Below the pieces are notes generated by a model that saw nothing but the letters and a program-made list of their open reading frames with translations, had not been told where the DNA came from and searched no databases. From Sporolactobacillus shoreicorticis (GTDB lineage: Bacteria > Bacillota > Bacilli > Bacillales > Sporolactobacillaceae): a stretch of DNA of 64,000 nucleotides. Location of the stretch: contig NZ_JAMXWM010000013.1 of NCBI RefSeq assembly GCF_024125445.1, positions 52,319-116,318 of the forward strand, given 5' to 3'. Below are positions 50,864 to 59,375 of this stretch, piece after piece. Each line of letters begins with the position of its first letter. The stretch's first letter is position 1. Position numbers and translations under genes: made by a program.

Positions 50864-51012
50864 AAAAAAAGCCACACAGATGAGAGAGGCTTATCGTCGC
50901 GTCTTCTCATCTTTCGAACACAATGTGTTCCTGGAATTGACACCATACATGAACTAATGCTGGTTGTCGGATTTCATCGGGCCAGTCCCTCCATCTCTCT
51001 TGATAAGAATGT
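50864..51012 (-). promoter_or_regulatory. SAM-I (S-box) riboswitch with terminator
   Basis: The minus-strand transcript carries, in order, TTCTTATCAAGAGAGATGGA, GGGACTGGCCCGATGAAAT, CCGACAACC, GGTGTCAATTCC and GAAAGATGAGAAG, the conserved S-box landmarks (CUUAUCaAGAG, GGCCCnAUGAA, CAACC, UUCC, AGAUGAGA). It ends with AAGCC...GGCTT followed by TTTTTTT (terminator, 50905-50864). SAM binding should stop transcription before the ABC-UroD-CDF operon, so the operon is induced by methionine/SAM shortage. Confidence 0.95.
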
Positions 51013-51027
51013 TTTATTTAATTGCAT

Positions 51028-51225
51028 CAGCTTTCAAAAGCTAAATCCTCTACAATTTTAAATTGCTTCCACCTTTTCTTTTTCATTTTCGATCAGGAAA
51101 TTAGTATGATACACATTTAATTCTTGAAAGCCACTATCGATTCCAAGTGAATACATTAAGTTTCCTAATATTACATGATTTCTTGCCCATTCATTTTTGA
51201 ACTTTGAAAGTAAACCAATCTTCAT
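51028..51225 (-). CDS. Small protein (65 residues) preceding the S-box, unknown function
   Basis: ATG 51225 is preceded by AAAAGGAGG at ideal distance and a consensus promoter. The frame gives MKIGLLSKFKNEWARNHVIL, a middle YSLGIDSGFQELNVYHTNFL, and ends VEAIKIVEDLAFES at 51028, only 16 bases before the riboswitch aptamer on the same strand. Mixed, soluble composition with an acidic-basic C-terminal helix. No family recognised. Could be a stand-alone small protein or a partner of the downstream operon. Confidence 0.7.
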
Positions 51226-51255
51226 TATTTATAACCTCCTTTTCTTATTATTCAT

Positions 51256-51284
51256 ATGATATTACTGAGAATTAAATGTGTCAA
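51256..51284 (-). promoter_or_regulatory. Promoter of the 65-residue protein gene
   Basis: TTGACA (51284-51279), 17 bases, TATCAT (51261-51256); the AGGAGG follows about 20 bases later. Confidence 0.75.
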
Positions 51285-51406
51285 TGTTTATTTAATTAAA
51301 ACTAATAAAAGAGTTAAAAGACTTAGACACAAGGGATTTAAATCAAGATTCTGGTCACAAATTCTCCACACTTTTATCTTGCGCCAAGCTATTTAATGAG
51401 CAGCTA

Positions 51407-52534
51407 TTACCGACCATGTTTCTTTTTTGTCTTTTTCATTTTCTGGTCCAGATCAAAGCTGAATGTAAAATTGTCTTTGTTTTTCTTAAATGCGTGCGTT
51501 CGATTTACCTGCGGCGAAAAGGTGCGTACATAAATCTTATCATGCTTCAGATCAAAACCCATGACACGAATGTAGCCCTGCCCGCCTTTCACCGATTGAT
51601 AGTCAGACAAAATTTGCATGACTTTTCGATCGGGCTTTCCATCGAAATTATCATCAATCTTGTCAATTCGACGTGCGGCACCAAAGCTGTGGCCGTTCAT
51701 GACCATGCGAACATTCGGATTGGGACGCACTACTTTTTCAAACAGCATCTGCCCCTGCACGGTGCGCTTCCCATAGCTTCCCAAATAATCGTGCACGAAC
51801 AGAATCGCAATCCGTTTGTGATAGAGCTTCAGTACATGGTTCATCCAGGAAATTTCTTCGCCGCCGATACCCCAGCCCATGCCCAGCATAATATATTTCT
51901 GACCGTTTGCGTTAATTAAATCAAAATGTCCCCTGTTATTGTCATAAGAACCGCCGTACCATGGATTCCACTGATAGCGCTTTTCACCAAAATAACGATC
52001 AAATGATTGATATTTTTTCTGAAAGCCGACATCATGATTGCCTGTAATAATCCCATAAGGCACCTTTTCCTCATCAAGAATCCGCATCGCCTTGTCGGCT
52101 GTTTTCCATTGATAGGGCTGATCAAAGTTATTAACGATATCACCTAAGTGAAAAATATATTTCAGATTTAATGAAGCACGATTGTCAACGAACCAGTGAT
52201 TCATCCGTTTAAAAATGTCCGGATGCAATTTACTGTAGTACTGAGTATCCGGAAGTACACCGAAGGTAAAATCAATGGAGTGAATCCCTTTGAACAGCTT
52301 ATGGGTCACCTTTGGTTCCTGATTCTCAGCCGGACTTAAATTCGGTCTTTGAAAAAAAACATGATGAACAACATGTGTATTCACTGCATGCCGCTCAGCA
52401 TTAACCATTTGTGCGTTCGTTTTCAATTGTTTACCGGGGAAAAGACTAAGAATCCCTGAAACAACGCAACAAAGAAACAGAAAAATAATCATAATCTTTA
52501 CAGCTAAAAAATCTCGCCAGTTCGTACGATGCAT
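51407..52534 (-). CDS. Membrane-anchored or secreted calcineurin-like phosphoesterase
   Basis: 375 residues with an N-terminal hydrophobic helix (about residues 11-31) as signal or anchor. Metal motifs in order: FGVLPDTQYYS, FHLGDIVNN, YGIITGNHDVGF, FVHDYLG and MVMNGHSFGA. Extracellular-type metallophosphoesterase; the C-terminal region is basic (KKTKKKHGR), which may bind the wall. Substrate unknown. Single-gene unit. Confidence 0.85.
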   Translation of the reverse strand: MHRTNWRDFLAVKIMIIFLFLCCVVSGILSLFPGKQLKTNAQMVNAERHAVNTHVVHHVFFQRPNLSPAENQEPKVTHKLFKGIHSIDFTFGVLPDTQYYSKLHPDIFKRMNHWFVDNRASLNLKYIFHLGDIVNNFDQPYQWKTADKAMRILDEEKVPYGIITGNHDVGFQKKYQSFDRYFGEKRYQWNPWYGGSYDNNRGHFDLINANGQKYIMLGMGWGIGGEEISWMNHVLKLYHKRIAILFVHDYLGSYGKRTVQGQMLFEKVVRPNPNVRMVMNGHSFGAARRIDKIDDNFDGKPDRKVMQILSDYQSVKGGQGYIRVMGFDLKHDKIYVRTFSPQVNRTHAFKKNKDNFTFSFDLDQKMKKTKKKHGR

Positions 52535-52694
52535 ACTGCCTTTCTCCCTTCCGTATCGGACTATTGTCCCGGAGGGCTCCTCGCCATCTTCGGTTCGCCT
52601 CTCGAGTCCCTTCTCGCTTTACTGCGCAAGAACATCGATTTTCTCCTGTGAGCAACTGTATTTAAATTGCGCGATTTTTAACCTTTTCATGCAA

Positions 52695-52734
52695 TAAAAA
52701 AAGAACTTTCTCCCAGATTTCGGAAAAAAGTTCT
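52695..52734 (-). terminator. Terminator of the dipeptidase-ilvA unit
   Basis: Minus-strand AGAACTTTTTTC and GAAAGTTCT around a loop, then TTTTTTTATTG; 33 bases after the dipeptidase stop. Confidence 0.75.
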
Positions 52735-52766
52735 GTTCGGATCATCGATTCGGATCCTTCTTATTG

Positions 52767-54140
52767 TCATTTTGCAAAGTCGATGAGCAAATACGCCATA
52801 TGCAGACTGCCATCAATGTAATCTTTAATACGAATAGACTCATTTGGTGCATGAACCCTTGATTGTGCCCAACCGGCGCCGGTGCTGACAATCGGAAGCT
52901 GAAGATGTTGATGAAACACATACATCGGACCCGTACCCGGAGAAGTTGGATTCAGTACGGCTTCCCCTTGATAGGCTTGTTCAGCAGTTTCTTTGACCAG
53001 ATTCAAAAATGGATCATGGATGTCAGAGAAAAAGGCACGCTGCGATTCGATTAATTCGATTTTAATATCAGAAAATCCATGACGAGTCAGATGACGCTTA
53101 AAACACTTGAGTAAATGCTCACCGGTCTGACCCGGAACCATTCGGCAGTCAATTTTTGCCTTTGCTTCTTTTGGTAATACGGTTTTCGCTCCTTCACCCG
53201 TGTAACCACTGACCATTCCGCAAATGGTCAGTGTCGGATGAAGCATCAGTGCATCCCGCGCTCCTTCGCCGCGTGCTTCAGTGATTAACGGCCTGCTCAA
53301 ACCAAAGGTATCCACCAACGCCTGTTTTTCAAATGGAATGCTCCGTACCGTTTCCATCAATGTGTCATCTGCTTGTTCAATTTCATCAAAAAATCCCTCG
53401 ACCGTAATATCATTATTTTGATTCTTCATGCTGGCAAGTGCCTGAACAAGACGCCAGGCCGGATTATCGATAACCGCAGCAAGTGATGAATGAATATCAA
53501 TCTCTGAGCTTTTCGTTGACATTTCAAAATATGCGGAACCCTTGACGCCGGAAAACAGTTGAACACGTTCCGCAGCATCCTTTTCACCGAATTCCCAGAT
53601 GCATGCGTCTGCTCTAAAGAGATTGGCATACTTTTCTAAATATGCGGGCAATCCGGGACTTCCGACTTCCTCTTCACCCTCAACAATAAATTTAATGTTG
53701 CACGGCAGGCTCCCTGTCTGCGCCAGCACTTTAACCGCTACAATGCGCTGCATCAGGGCGCCTTTATCGTCTGCGACTCCACGCGCATATAAAGTACCTT
53801 CCTTTAAAAGCGGTTCAAACGGCTCCGAATCCCATTCATCGAACGGTTCTGGCGGCTGTACATCATAATGATTGTAAAACAGTAATGTTTTTTCCGCGTT
53901 CCCCTTCTCTCCAGCCGGCAGGAAGGCATAAACGACTGGATTGCCGCCCAGATCGTCCAACACGTTCACCTCGGCGCCAAGATCATGAAATAATTCAGTA
54001 ACAAAATGGACGGTTTCCGGTATTGCCGAATTTTGTGCAGATACCGAGGGAAGCCGCAAATAGCTGCAAAGTGTTTCAATGGATCGTTCCGCCTGAATGT
54101 GCACAATTTTCTCCAGTTCTTTTCTTTTTCCAGCACTCAT
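52767..54140 (-). CDS. M20-family metallopeptidase (dipeptidase, ArgE/DapE/ACY1/CPG2 type)
   Basis: 457 residues. Metal and catalytic motifs: LLFYNHYDVQPPEPFDEWDS (metal His, Asp), GVADDKGALMQRIVA (bridging Asp), KFIVEGEEEVGSPGLPA (catalytic Glu-Glu) and a late VHAPNE-containing SRVHAPNESIR (metal His). Dimerisation domain in the middle (about 190-300). Likely cleaves dipeptides in the cytoplasm. Its ATG overlaps the ilvA stop, so the two are coupled. Confidence 0.9.
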   Translation of the reverse strand: MSAGKRKELEKIVHIQAERSIETLCSYLRLPSVSAQNSAIPETVHFVTELFHDLGAEVNVLDDLGGNPVVYAFLPAGEKGNAEKTLLFYNHYDVQPPEPFDEWDSEPFEPLLKEGTLYARGVADDKGALMQRIVAVKVLAQTGSLPCNIKFIVEGEEEVGSPGLPAYLEKYANLFRADACIWEFGEKDAAERVQLFSGVKGSAYFEMSTKSSEIDIHSSLAAVIDNPAWRLVQALASMKNQNNDITVEGFFDEIEQADDTLMETVRSIPFEKQALVDTFGLSRPLITEARGEGARDALMLHPTLTICGMVSGYTGEGAKTVLPKEAKAKIDCRMVPGQTGEHLLKCFKRHLTRHGFSDIKIELIESQRAFFSDIHDPFLNLVKETAEQAYQGEAVLNPTSPGTGPMYVFHQHLQLPIVSTGAGWAQSRVHAPNESIRIKDYIDGSLHMAYLLIDFAK

Positions 54141-55411
54141 GATTGATCGCCCCCTATCTGATTTGCTGCACGGAGGAGCCCATCCGTCACCTCCTGATAA
54201 ATGATTCCTAAGGCATTCATTCGATCAATGAACGCCATGTACTTTGCCATATTTTCAAATTCAACGCCGATAAACATGTGTTCAAAGGGCTTGTTTCTTT
54301 TCTCTGTAAAATGAATATGAACAATTTCATCATCCGAACCGATGACCTGATCGAAGAAAAGCTTGAGTGCCTTTGACCGCTGTGGCAGATTGACTGCAAA
54401 ATAGTGCCTGATTCCTTCATATAGTCGTGAACGCTCCTGTATTTCCTGCATGCGATCAATGTCGTTATTCCCGCCGCTGATCACGCAAACCACCGTTTTG
54501 CCCACGATTTTGTCTTTATAAAAATCTAGAGCAGCCACAGGAAGCGCACCGGCTGGTTCCGCAATAACCGCACTGTTGGTATATAAATCAAGAAGAGCGC
54601 TGCACGCTTTTCCTTCAGGAACAACAACCAGATCGTCTACAATTTTCCTGCAAATGCTGTAGGTAATCTCACCCGGTCTTTTCACTGCGGCGCCGTCGAC
54701 AAACTTATCGATTTCAGGGAGCGTAACTACTTCGCCCTTTTTCAATGATGCCTTCATGCAAGCAGCCCCGGCCGGCTCCACGCCAATGATTTTGCTACTT
54801 GGATGCACCGTCTTGATATAGGTGCCCGTTCCGGAAATGAGTCCGCCGCCGCCAATGGTCATAAAAGTATAGTCGATCGGGTGATCGATATCCTGAACGA
54901 TTTCAATACCAACCGTCCCTTGACCGGCAATGACATCCAGGTTATCAAAGGGATGAATGAACGTCATCTTATGCTCATTGCAATAGCGCATTGCTTCCTG
55001 ATAAGAATGATCAAAGGTTTCACCGGTCAAGATAATTTTTACCGCGGATTTACCAAAAAAATGCACTTGCGAAACTTTTTGCTTCGGTGTTGTCATCGGC
55101 ATAAAAATGGCCGCTTGGATACCCAGTTTATGACATGTATAGGCAACGCCCTGAGCATGATTACCTGCGCTGGCGCAAACGACACCGTTTTTCCATTCAT
55201 CTTCGGGCAATTTTCGGATGCAATGGTAAGCACCACGCAGTTTAAACGACCGGACGAACTGCAGATCTTCTCTTTTTAAATAAACCGTGCATCTATATTT
55301 TTCCGATAAATGTTCATCCTTTTGCAGCGGGGTCTTCTTCACAACGTCCTTCACAATGTCATGTGCGGCCATAATGTCTTCGATTTTCAATCGATCTTTC
55401 ACACGGTTCAT
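54137..55411 (-). CDS. ilvA: Threonine ammonia-lyase (dehydratase)
   Basis: 424 residues from ATG 55411 with AAGGAG ahead, matching the length of Bacillus IlvA. PLP Lys in SFKLRGAYH, phosphate-binding TIGGGGLISG, CVISGGNNDIDRM, and a C-terminal ACT-like regulatory domain (about residues 330-420). Makes 2-oxobutanoate for isoleucine synthesis. Coupled to the dipeptidase, suggesting use of peptide-derived threonine. Confidence 0.93.
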   Translation of the reverse strand: MNRVKDRLKIEDIMAAHDIVKDVVKKTPLQKDEHLSEKYRCTVYLKREDLQFVRSFKLRGAYHCIRKLPEDEWKNGVVCASAGNHAQGVAYTCHKLGIQAAIFMPMTTPKQKVSQVHFFGKSAVKIILTGETFDHSYQEAMRYCNEHKMTFIHPFDNLDVIAGQGTVGIEIVQDIDHPIDYTFMTIGGGGLISGTGTYIKTVHPSSKIIGVEPAGAACMKASLKKGEVVTLPEIDKFVDGAAVKRPGEITYSICRKIVDDLVVVPEGKACSALLDLYTNSAVIAEPAGALPVAALDFYKDKIVGKTVVCVISGGNNDIDRMQEIQERSRLYEGIRHYFAVNLPQRSKALKLFFDQVIGSDDEIVHIHFTEKRNKPFEHMFIGVEFENMAKYMAFIDRMNALGIIYQEVTDGLLRAANQIGGDQS

Positions 55412-55473
55412 CGCTTCAAAACTCCTTAATAAAACGGTTTGCTTCCGGTTTATTGCGCGCCGGAAGTGGGCAT

Positions 55474-56931
55474 TCATTCGTTGCTTGGCTGGATGCGTAC
55501 TCTCTTCACAAACAAGGTGATGATAAAGCCAATAAGTGCAAGGATCAGTGCGGCAGTCAACGCGTGCCGAACACCAACCGTTAGCGCCTGGGACATATCG
55601 GCCGGTCCTGGTTTTTGAATCCCTTTAAGTGCGCTCTGCTGTCCGGTCTGCATGATGGTGATAAAGAAAGCCGTGCCAATCGCACCCGATACTTGCAGCA
55701 CGGTTTCAAGAAGCGCCGTACCATGCGGATAAAAGGATTTCGGCAAATTATTCAGTCCGTTTGTTTGCGCCGGCATCATCACCATGCCCATCGATGTCAT
55801 GAGAAGTGCATAAAGTAAAGAGACGATCCATGGATTCACGCCGGCTTGTACAAAGCGCAGTGCGAAAAGGGTAGCAATAAGCAGCACGATTCCGGGAATA
55901 AGCAATCCTTTTGGTCCAAATTTATCATAGAGCGTGCCGGTCACCGGTGAGATCAGTCCGTTGATGATTCCGCCCGGCATCATAATCAGACCGGTCAACA
56001 CCGCACTGAACGCCAGCGCAGACTGCATATAAATCGGCAGCATCATCGTCATTGATGAAATAATGATGACGATAATGATCACGAACACAATAGTCAGGCG
56101 AAACGTTTTGAAACGAAAAACACGCAGATCAAGCATCGGCACCTCTAATTTCAGTTGACGCCATGCGAACAGCGCCAGTGAAGCAAGACCAATGGCAAGA
56201 CAGATCATGACCATCGGATTCACGAAACCAACCTTGCCGGCTGAACTGAATCCGTAGACGATACCTCCGAATCCGAAAACGGATAGGATAAAGGATAGAA
56301 TATCAATTGTCGGCCGTGTCTGTTCGGTAACATTTTTCAGAAAAAGTAATCCGGAGAGAATACATAGAGCGGCAATCGGAAGCACAATGAAAAACAGCCA
56401 CCGCCACGATAGATTTTGCACGATCAGTCCGGAAATCGTCGGTCCCAATGCGGGTGCGAACATAACCATCAGCTGGACAGTGCCCATTGCCGCACCTCTT
56501 CGGGCAACAGGTACCGTCACAAGAACAAGATTCATAAGCATCGGCAAGATGATGGCACCGCCTATCGCCTGAAGCACACGGCCGGTCAGCAATAATTCAA
56601 AACTGGTGCTTATACCGGAAAGGATCGTCCCCAGAAAAAACAGAGACATCGCGGATGTGAACAATTGCTTTGTTGTAAATCGTTGAATGAAAAATGCCGA
56701 GACGGGAACGAGAATACCAAGAACGAGCATTCGGCTTGATCCCAGCCATTGCGCGACATTGGGTGCAACATGAAACTCGACCATGATTCTGGCAATGGCA
56801 ACATTGACAAAAATATCATCCAGTATAATGACAAAATAACCGGAAAACAGAATCGCGAGCATGATGATTACATTTTTTGTTACTTTCTCATTTGTGTTTG
56901 TCACTACTGCCTGCTGTGTCTCTAACTCCAT
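55474..56931 (-). CDS. DHA2-family MFS multidrug exporter
   Basis: 485 residues from ATG 56931 (AGGAGG nine bases ahead), 14 helices. LDDIFVNVAIARIMVEF replaces the usual LDxTIVNVALP motif (Asp-Asp retained); LVPVSAFFIQRFTTKQLFTS is motif A, MFAPALGPTISGLIVQNLSW is motif C. Likely proton-coupled efflux of lipophilic drugs. It ends 62 bases before ilvA. Confidence 0.88.
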   Translation of the reverse strand: MELETQQAVVTNTNEKVTKNVIIMLAILFSGYFVIILDDIFVNVAIARIMVEFHVAPNVAQWLGSSRMLVLGILVPVSAFFIQRFTTKQLFTSAMSLFFLGTILSGISTSFELLLTGRVLQAIGGAIILPMLMNLVLVTVPVARRGAAMGTVQLMVMFAPALGPTISGLIVQNLSWRWLFFIVLPIAALCILSGLLFLKNVTEQTRPTIDILSFILSVFGFGGIVYGFSSAGKVGFVNPMVMICLAIGLASLALFAWRQLKLEVPMLDLRVFRFKTFRLTIVFVIIIVIIISSMTMMLPIYMQSALAFSAVLTGLIMMPGGIINGLISPVTGTLYDKFGPKGLLIPGIVLLIATLFALRFVQAGVNPWIVSLLYALLMTSMGMVMMPAQTNGLNNLPKSFYPHGTALLETVLQVSGAIGTAFFITIMQTGQQSALKGIQKPGPADMSQALTVGVRHALTAALILALIGFIITLFVKRVRIQPSNE

Positions 56932-56978
56932 AATGTACATCCTCCTAAGGTGTATCTGATGATTCTTCGTTTCTATGA

Positions 56979-57815
56979 TCAGTCTTTTTCCCCATCCGAA
57001 TCCAGCATGAATCTCAGCGCTTTACTAATTAAGGGATGGATCACCGGAACATGGTCTTCTCCTTTGAAAAGTCGGTAGGCAACATGGAGATTCGGCACAT
57101 CTGCACGTAATTGCTGATACATCTGCTCAGCATCCGCGATCATAAAGTCGACTTCTTTCCCACCGACGGCAAGCAATAGTTTACTCACTTCAGCGCTTTC
57201 TCCCTGATCAGCCGTTACTTTCTCGCTGAAGGATTTCTCAAGTTCAATAAGATAGCGATTCTTCCACCAAATGGATGGACTGCCGGCAATATAGCATTGA
57301 AAGGCAGAAGGATTCGTAAACAATGTATAAAGGGCAAAAAAGCCTCCCAATGAATGTCCGAATAGCGCCTGACGGTTCGTATTAATCGAAAATTGGGTTT
57401 GGATTTCCGGCTTTAATTCTTCGTTGATAAACTTAAGAAAAGCGTCGGCGCCGCCATTTTTCGGCCAACTTTTTCCATCGCCGCGCGGGAGCAGTTCATT
57501 GTCGGCTGCTTCGACCGTAAAGTCTCTAAATCGTCCGGTGATATCGAAGGGACCGTCGGTCTGATAACCGATGCCGACGACAACGGTAGGATCGTACCCT
57601 TTGGGCTGCCGCGTCTGCAAACGTACGGCTTCAACGATTGAACCGAACGTGGCATTCGCGTCCAGTACATAAAGAACAGGATAGCCTTCCTCCGGTGCGG
57701 GCACATTCGGTTTATAGGTAAAGATTTGATAAGTGCAAGCCACATTTTCAGATTTCAATTCCCAATGCTGCGTATCAGGAATACTGTATGGTAAGTTTGT
57801 TTGGCTTAATTTCAT
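56979..57815 (-). CDS. Esterase of the D family (Fes/BesA/YbbA-like alpha/beta hydrolase)
   Basis: 278 residues. Nucleophile elbow LFGHSLGGFFALY (Ser about 149), catalytic region with Asp and late GEDHVPVIHPLI (His), and an N-terminal YPVLYVLDANATFGSIVEAV are those of esterase D-type siderophore hydrolases (YbbA/BesA). No signal peptide. May release iron from ferric siderophores or hydrolyse another ester. Sits between two exporter/peptidase genes. Confidence 0.82.
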   Translation of the reverse strand: MKLSQTNLPYSIPDTQHWELKSENVACTYQIFTYKPNVPAPEEGYPVLYVLDANATFGSIVEAVRLQTRQPKGYDPTVVVGIGYQTDGPFDITGRFRDFTVEAADNELLPRGDGKSWPKNGGADAFLKFINEELKPEIQTQFSINTNRQALFGHSLGGFFALYTLFTNPSAFQCYIAGSPSIWWKNRYLIELEKSFSEKVTADQGESAEVSKLLLAVGGKEVDFMIADAEQMYQQLRADVPNLHVAYRLFKGEDHVPVIHPLISKALRFMLDSDGEKD

Positions 57816-57865
57816 GAATCAAACGCTCCTTTTTTCTCTGTTACTGGGCATGAGAAGTCCGACCT

Positions 57866-59284
57866 TCAGTCTTGCGGAGGATTCGTATCTTCCGGAATCA
57901 GACATTCATAACGTACACCGTTAAGTCTTTTGGTAAACTCCTGTTTCGCTCGTTCTCTCAGTACGCCGTCGGTCATCACTTTTACCGCCGTACAGGCTAA
58001 TGCTTTTCCGGCAAACAGTGCCGCATTAAGCGCATAACGCTGTGTACCCTGGCTGACCGCCTGCCAGGTGTGAAACGGTGTTCCCAATGCCCATGTTGCT
58101 GTCATACACTGGGCAGTCGGCACGTTCCAACTGACATCAGAGACATCGGTGGAAGGCTGCATGAACCGTTCCTGCTCAGGACATGGGTCAATCCAGTCCG
58201 CAATCGGCTTCTTATCTGCTTTTCTGATTTGCTCGCTGCTTAATTGAGCAAGTGCCGCTTTCTTCTCCGAAAGATCCAGAGTCTGATAGATTTCACTAAT
58301 GAACTTAAGATCCTGCTCGTTGTAATCCGGATACTTCAGTTCGTTCATAAATTGTGTGAGCGTCTGATGCAGCGTCGTATTCGGAATTAAATTGTGCGTG
58401 GCGCCGACAATTTTATAGGTCATCTGCGTTTCAGTCATTAACGCCGCACCTTCTGCGATACGGATCACACGTTCAAAGATTTCTTTTACCTGATCCGGTT
58501 TTTCAGCGCGCGTTAAGTACATTTCCTCGGCGCGGGACTGGACCACATTGGGAGAAAATCCGCCCGCATCCGTAATCGCATAATGAACTCTTGCCCTGTC
58601 CGGTATATGCTCCCGCAGATAATTAACACCGACATTCATCAGCTCAACGGCATCCAACGCGCTTCTTCCCAGTTCAGGCGATGCGGATGCATGAGAGCTT
58701 TTCCCCTTAAAAGAAAAATTTGCCATGATTGAAGCTGTAGATGAGAGATGCATCGCACCATTGACCGTGCCCGGATGCCATGTAAAGGCAGCGTCTACAT
58801 CGTTAAAACAGCCCGCGCGCACCATAAATGTTTTCCCGCTGCCATTCTCTTCAGCTGGACAGCCGTAATAACGTACCGTCCCCAAAAGATGATGCCGTTC
58901 GATATATTTTTTCACGGCAAACGCTGCTGCAAGCGCGCCTACGCCAAGGAGATTATGTCCGCATCCGTGTCCGCTGCCATTAGGAATAATCGGCTCGCGG
59001 ACTGTACTTCCTTTTTTTTGACTGAGACCGGCGAGCGCGTCAAATTCACCAAGAACAGCAATCACCGGTTTGCCTGACCCATAGCTGCCTACAAAGCTGG
59101 TTTTTAATCCGGCAAGCCCACGTTCAACCGCAAATCCTTCATCCGCAAGGGCTTTGCAAAGTAAATCTGAAGATTTAAACTCATGATATTTAAGTTCCGC
59201 AAATCCCCATATTCTTTCACTTAATTCACTGAATAAGTCTTTGTCCATTTCGATGCATTCTGTTATTTCTTCTGATAATCGCAC
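57866..59284 (-). CDS. M20D amidohydrolase (AbgB/p-aminobenzoyl-glutamate-type)
   Basis: 472 residues from GTG 59284 with AGGAGG at ideal distance. Conserved M20D signs: GEFDALAGLSQKKG, HGCGHNLLGVGALAA, CPAEENGSGKTFMVR, AFTWHPGTVN and late DVSDVSWNVPTAQCM. Cleaves an N-acyl or N-aminoacyl amide such as p-aminobenzoyl-glutamate or an acyl amino acid. The lipoprotein gene upstream may deliver its substrate. Confidence 0.9.
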   Translation of the reverse strand: MRLSEEITECIEMDKDLFSELSERIWGFAELKYHEFKSSDLLCKALADEGFAVERGLAGLKTSFVGSYGSGKPVIAVLGEFDALAGLSQKKGSTVREPIIPNGSGHGCGHNLLGVGALAAAFAVKKYIERHHLLGTVRYYGCPAEENGSGKTFMVRAGCFNDVDAAFTWHPGTVNGAMHLSSTASIMANFSFKGKSSHASASPELGRSALDAVELMNVGVNYLREHIPDRARVHYAITDAGGFSPNVVQSRAEEMYLTRAEKPDQVKEIFERVIRIAEGAALMTETQMTYKIVGATHNLIPNTTLHQTLTQFMNELKYPDYNEQDLKFISEIYQTLDLSEKKAALAQLSSEQIRKADKKPIADWIDPCPEQERFMQPSTDVSDVSWNVPTAQCMTATWALGTPFHTWQAVSQGTQRYALNAALFAGKALACTAVKVMTDGVLRERAKQEFTKRLNGVRYECLIPEDTNPPQD

Positions 59285-59375
59285 ACAAGTACCTCCTGAA
59301 ATTTAAACCATCAATGCCTGTAACTCATGTTTGGAAAGAACAACAGCGAGTGTGAGCGCAGGCTCCATCTCCCGA

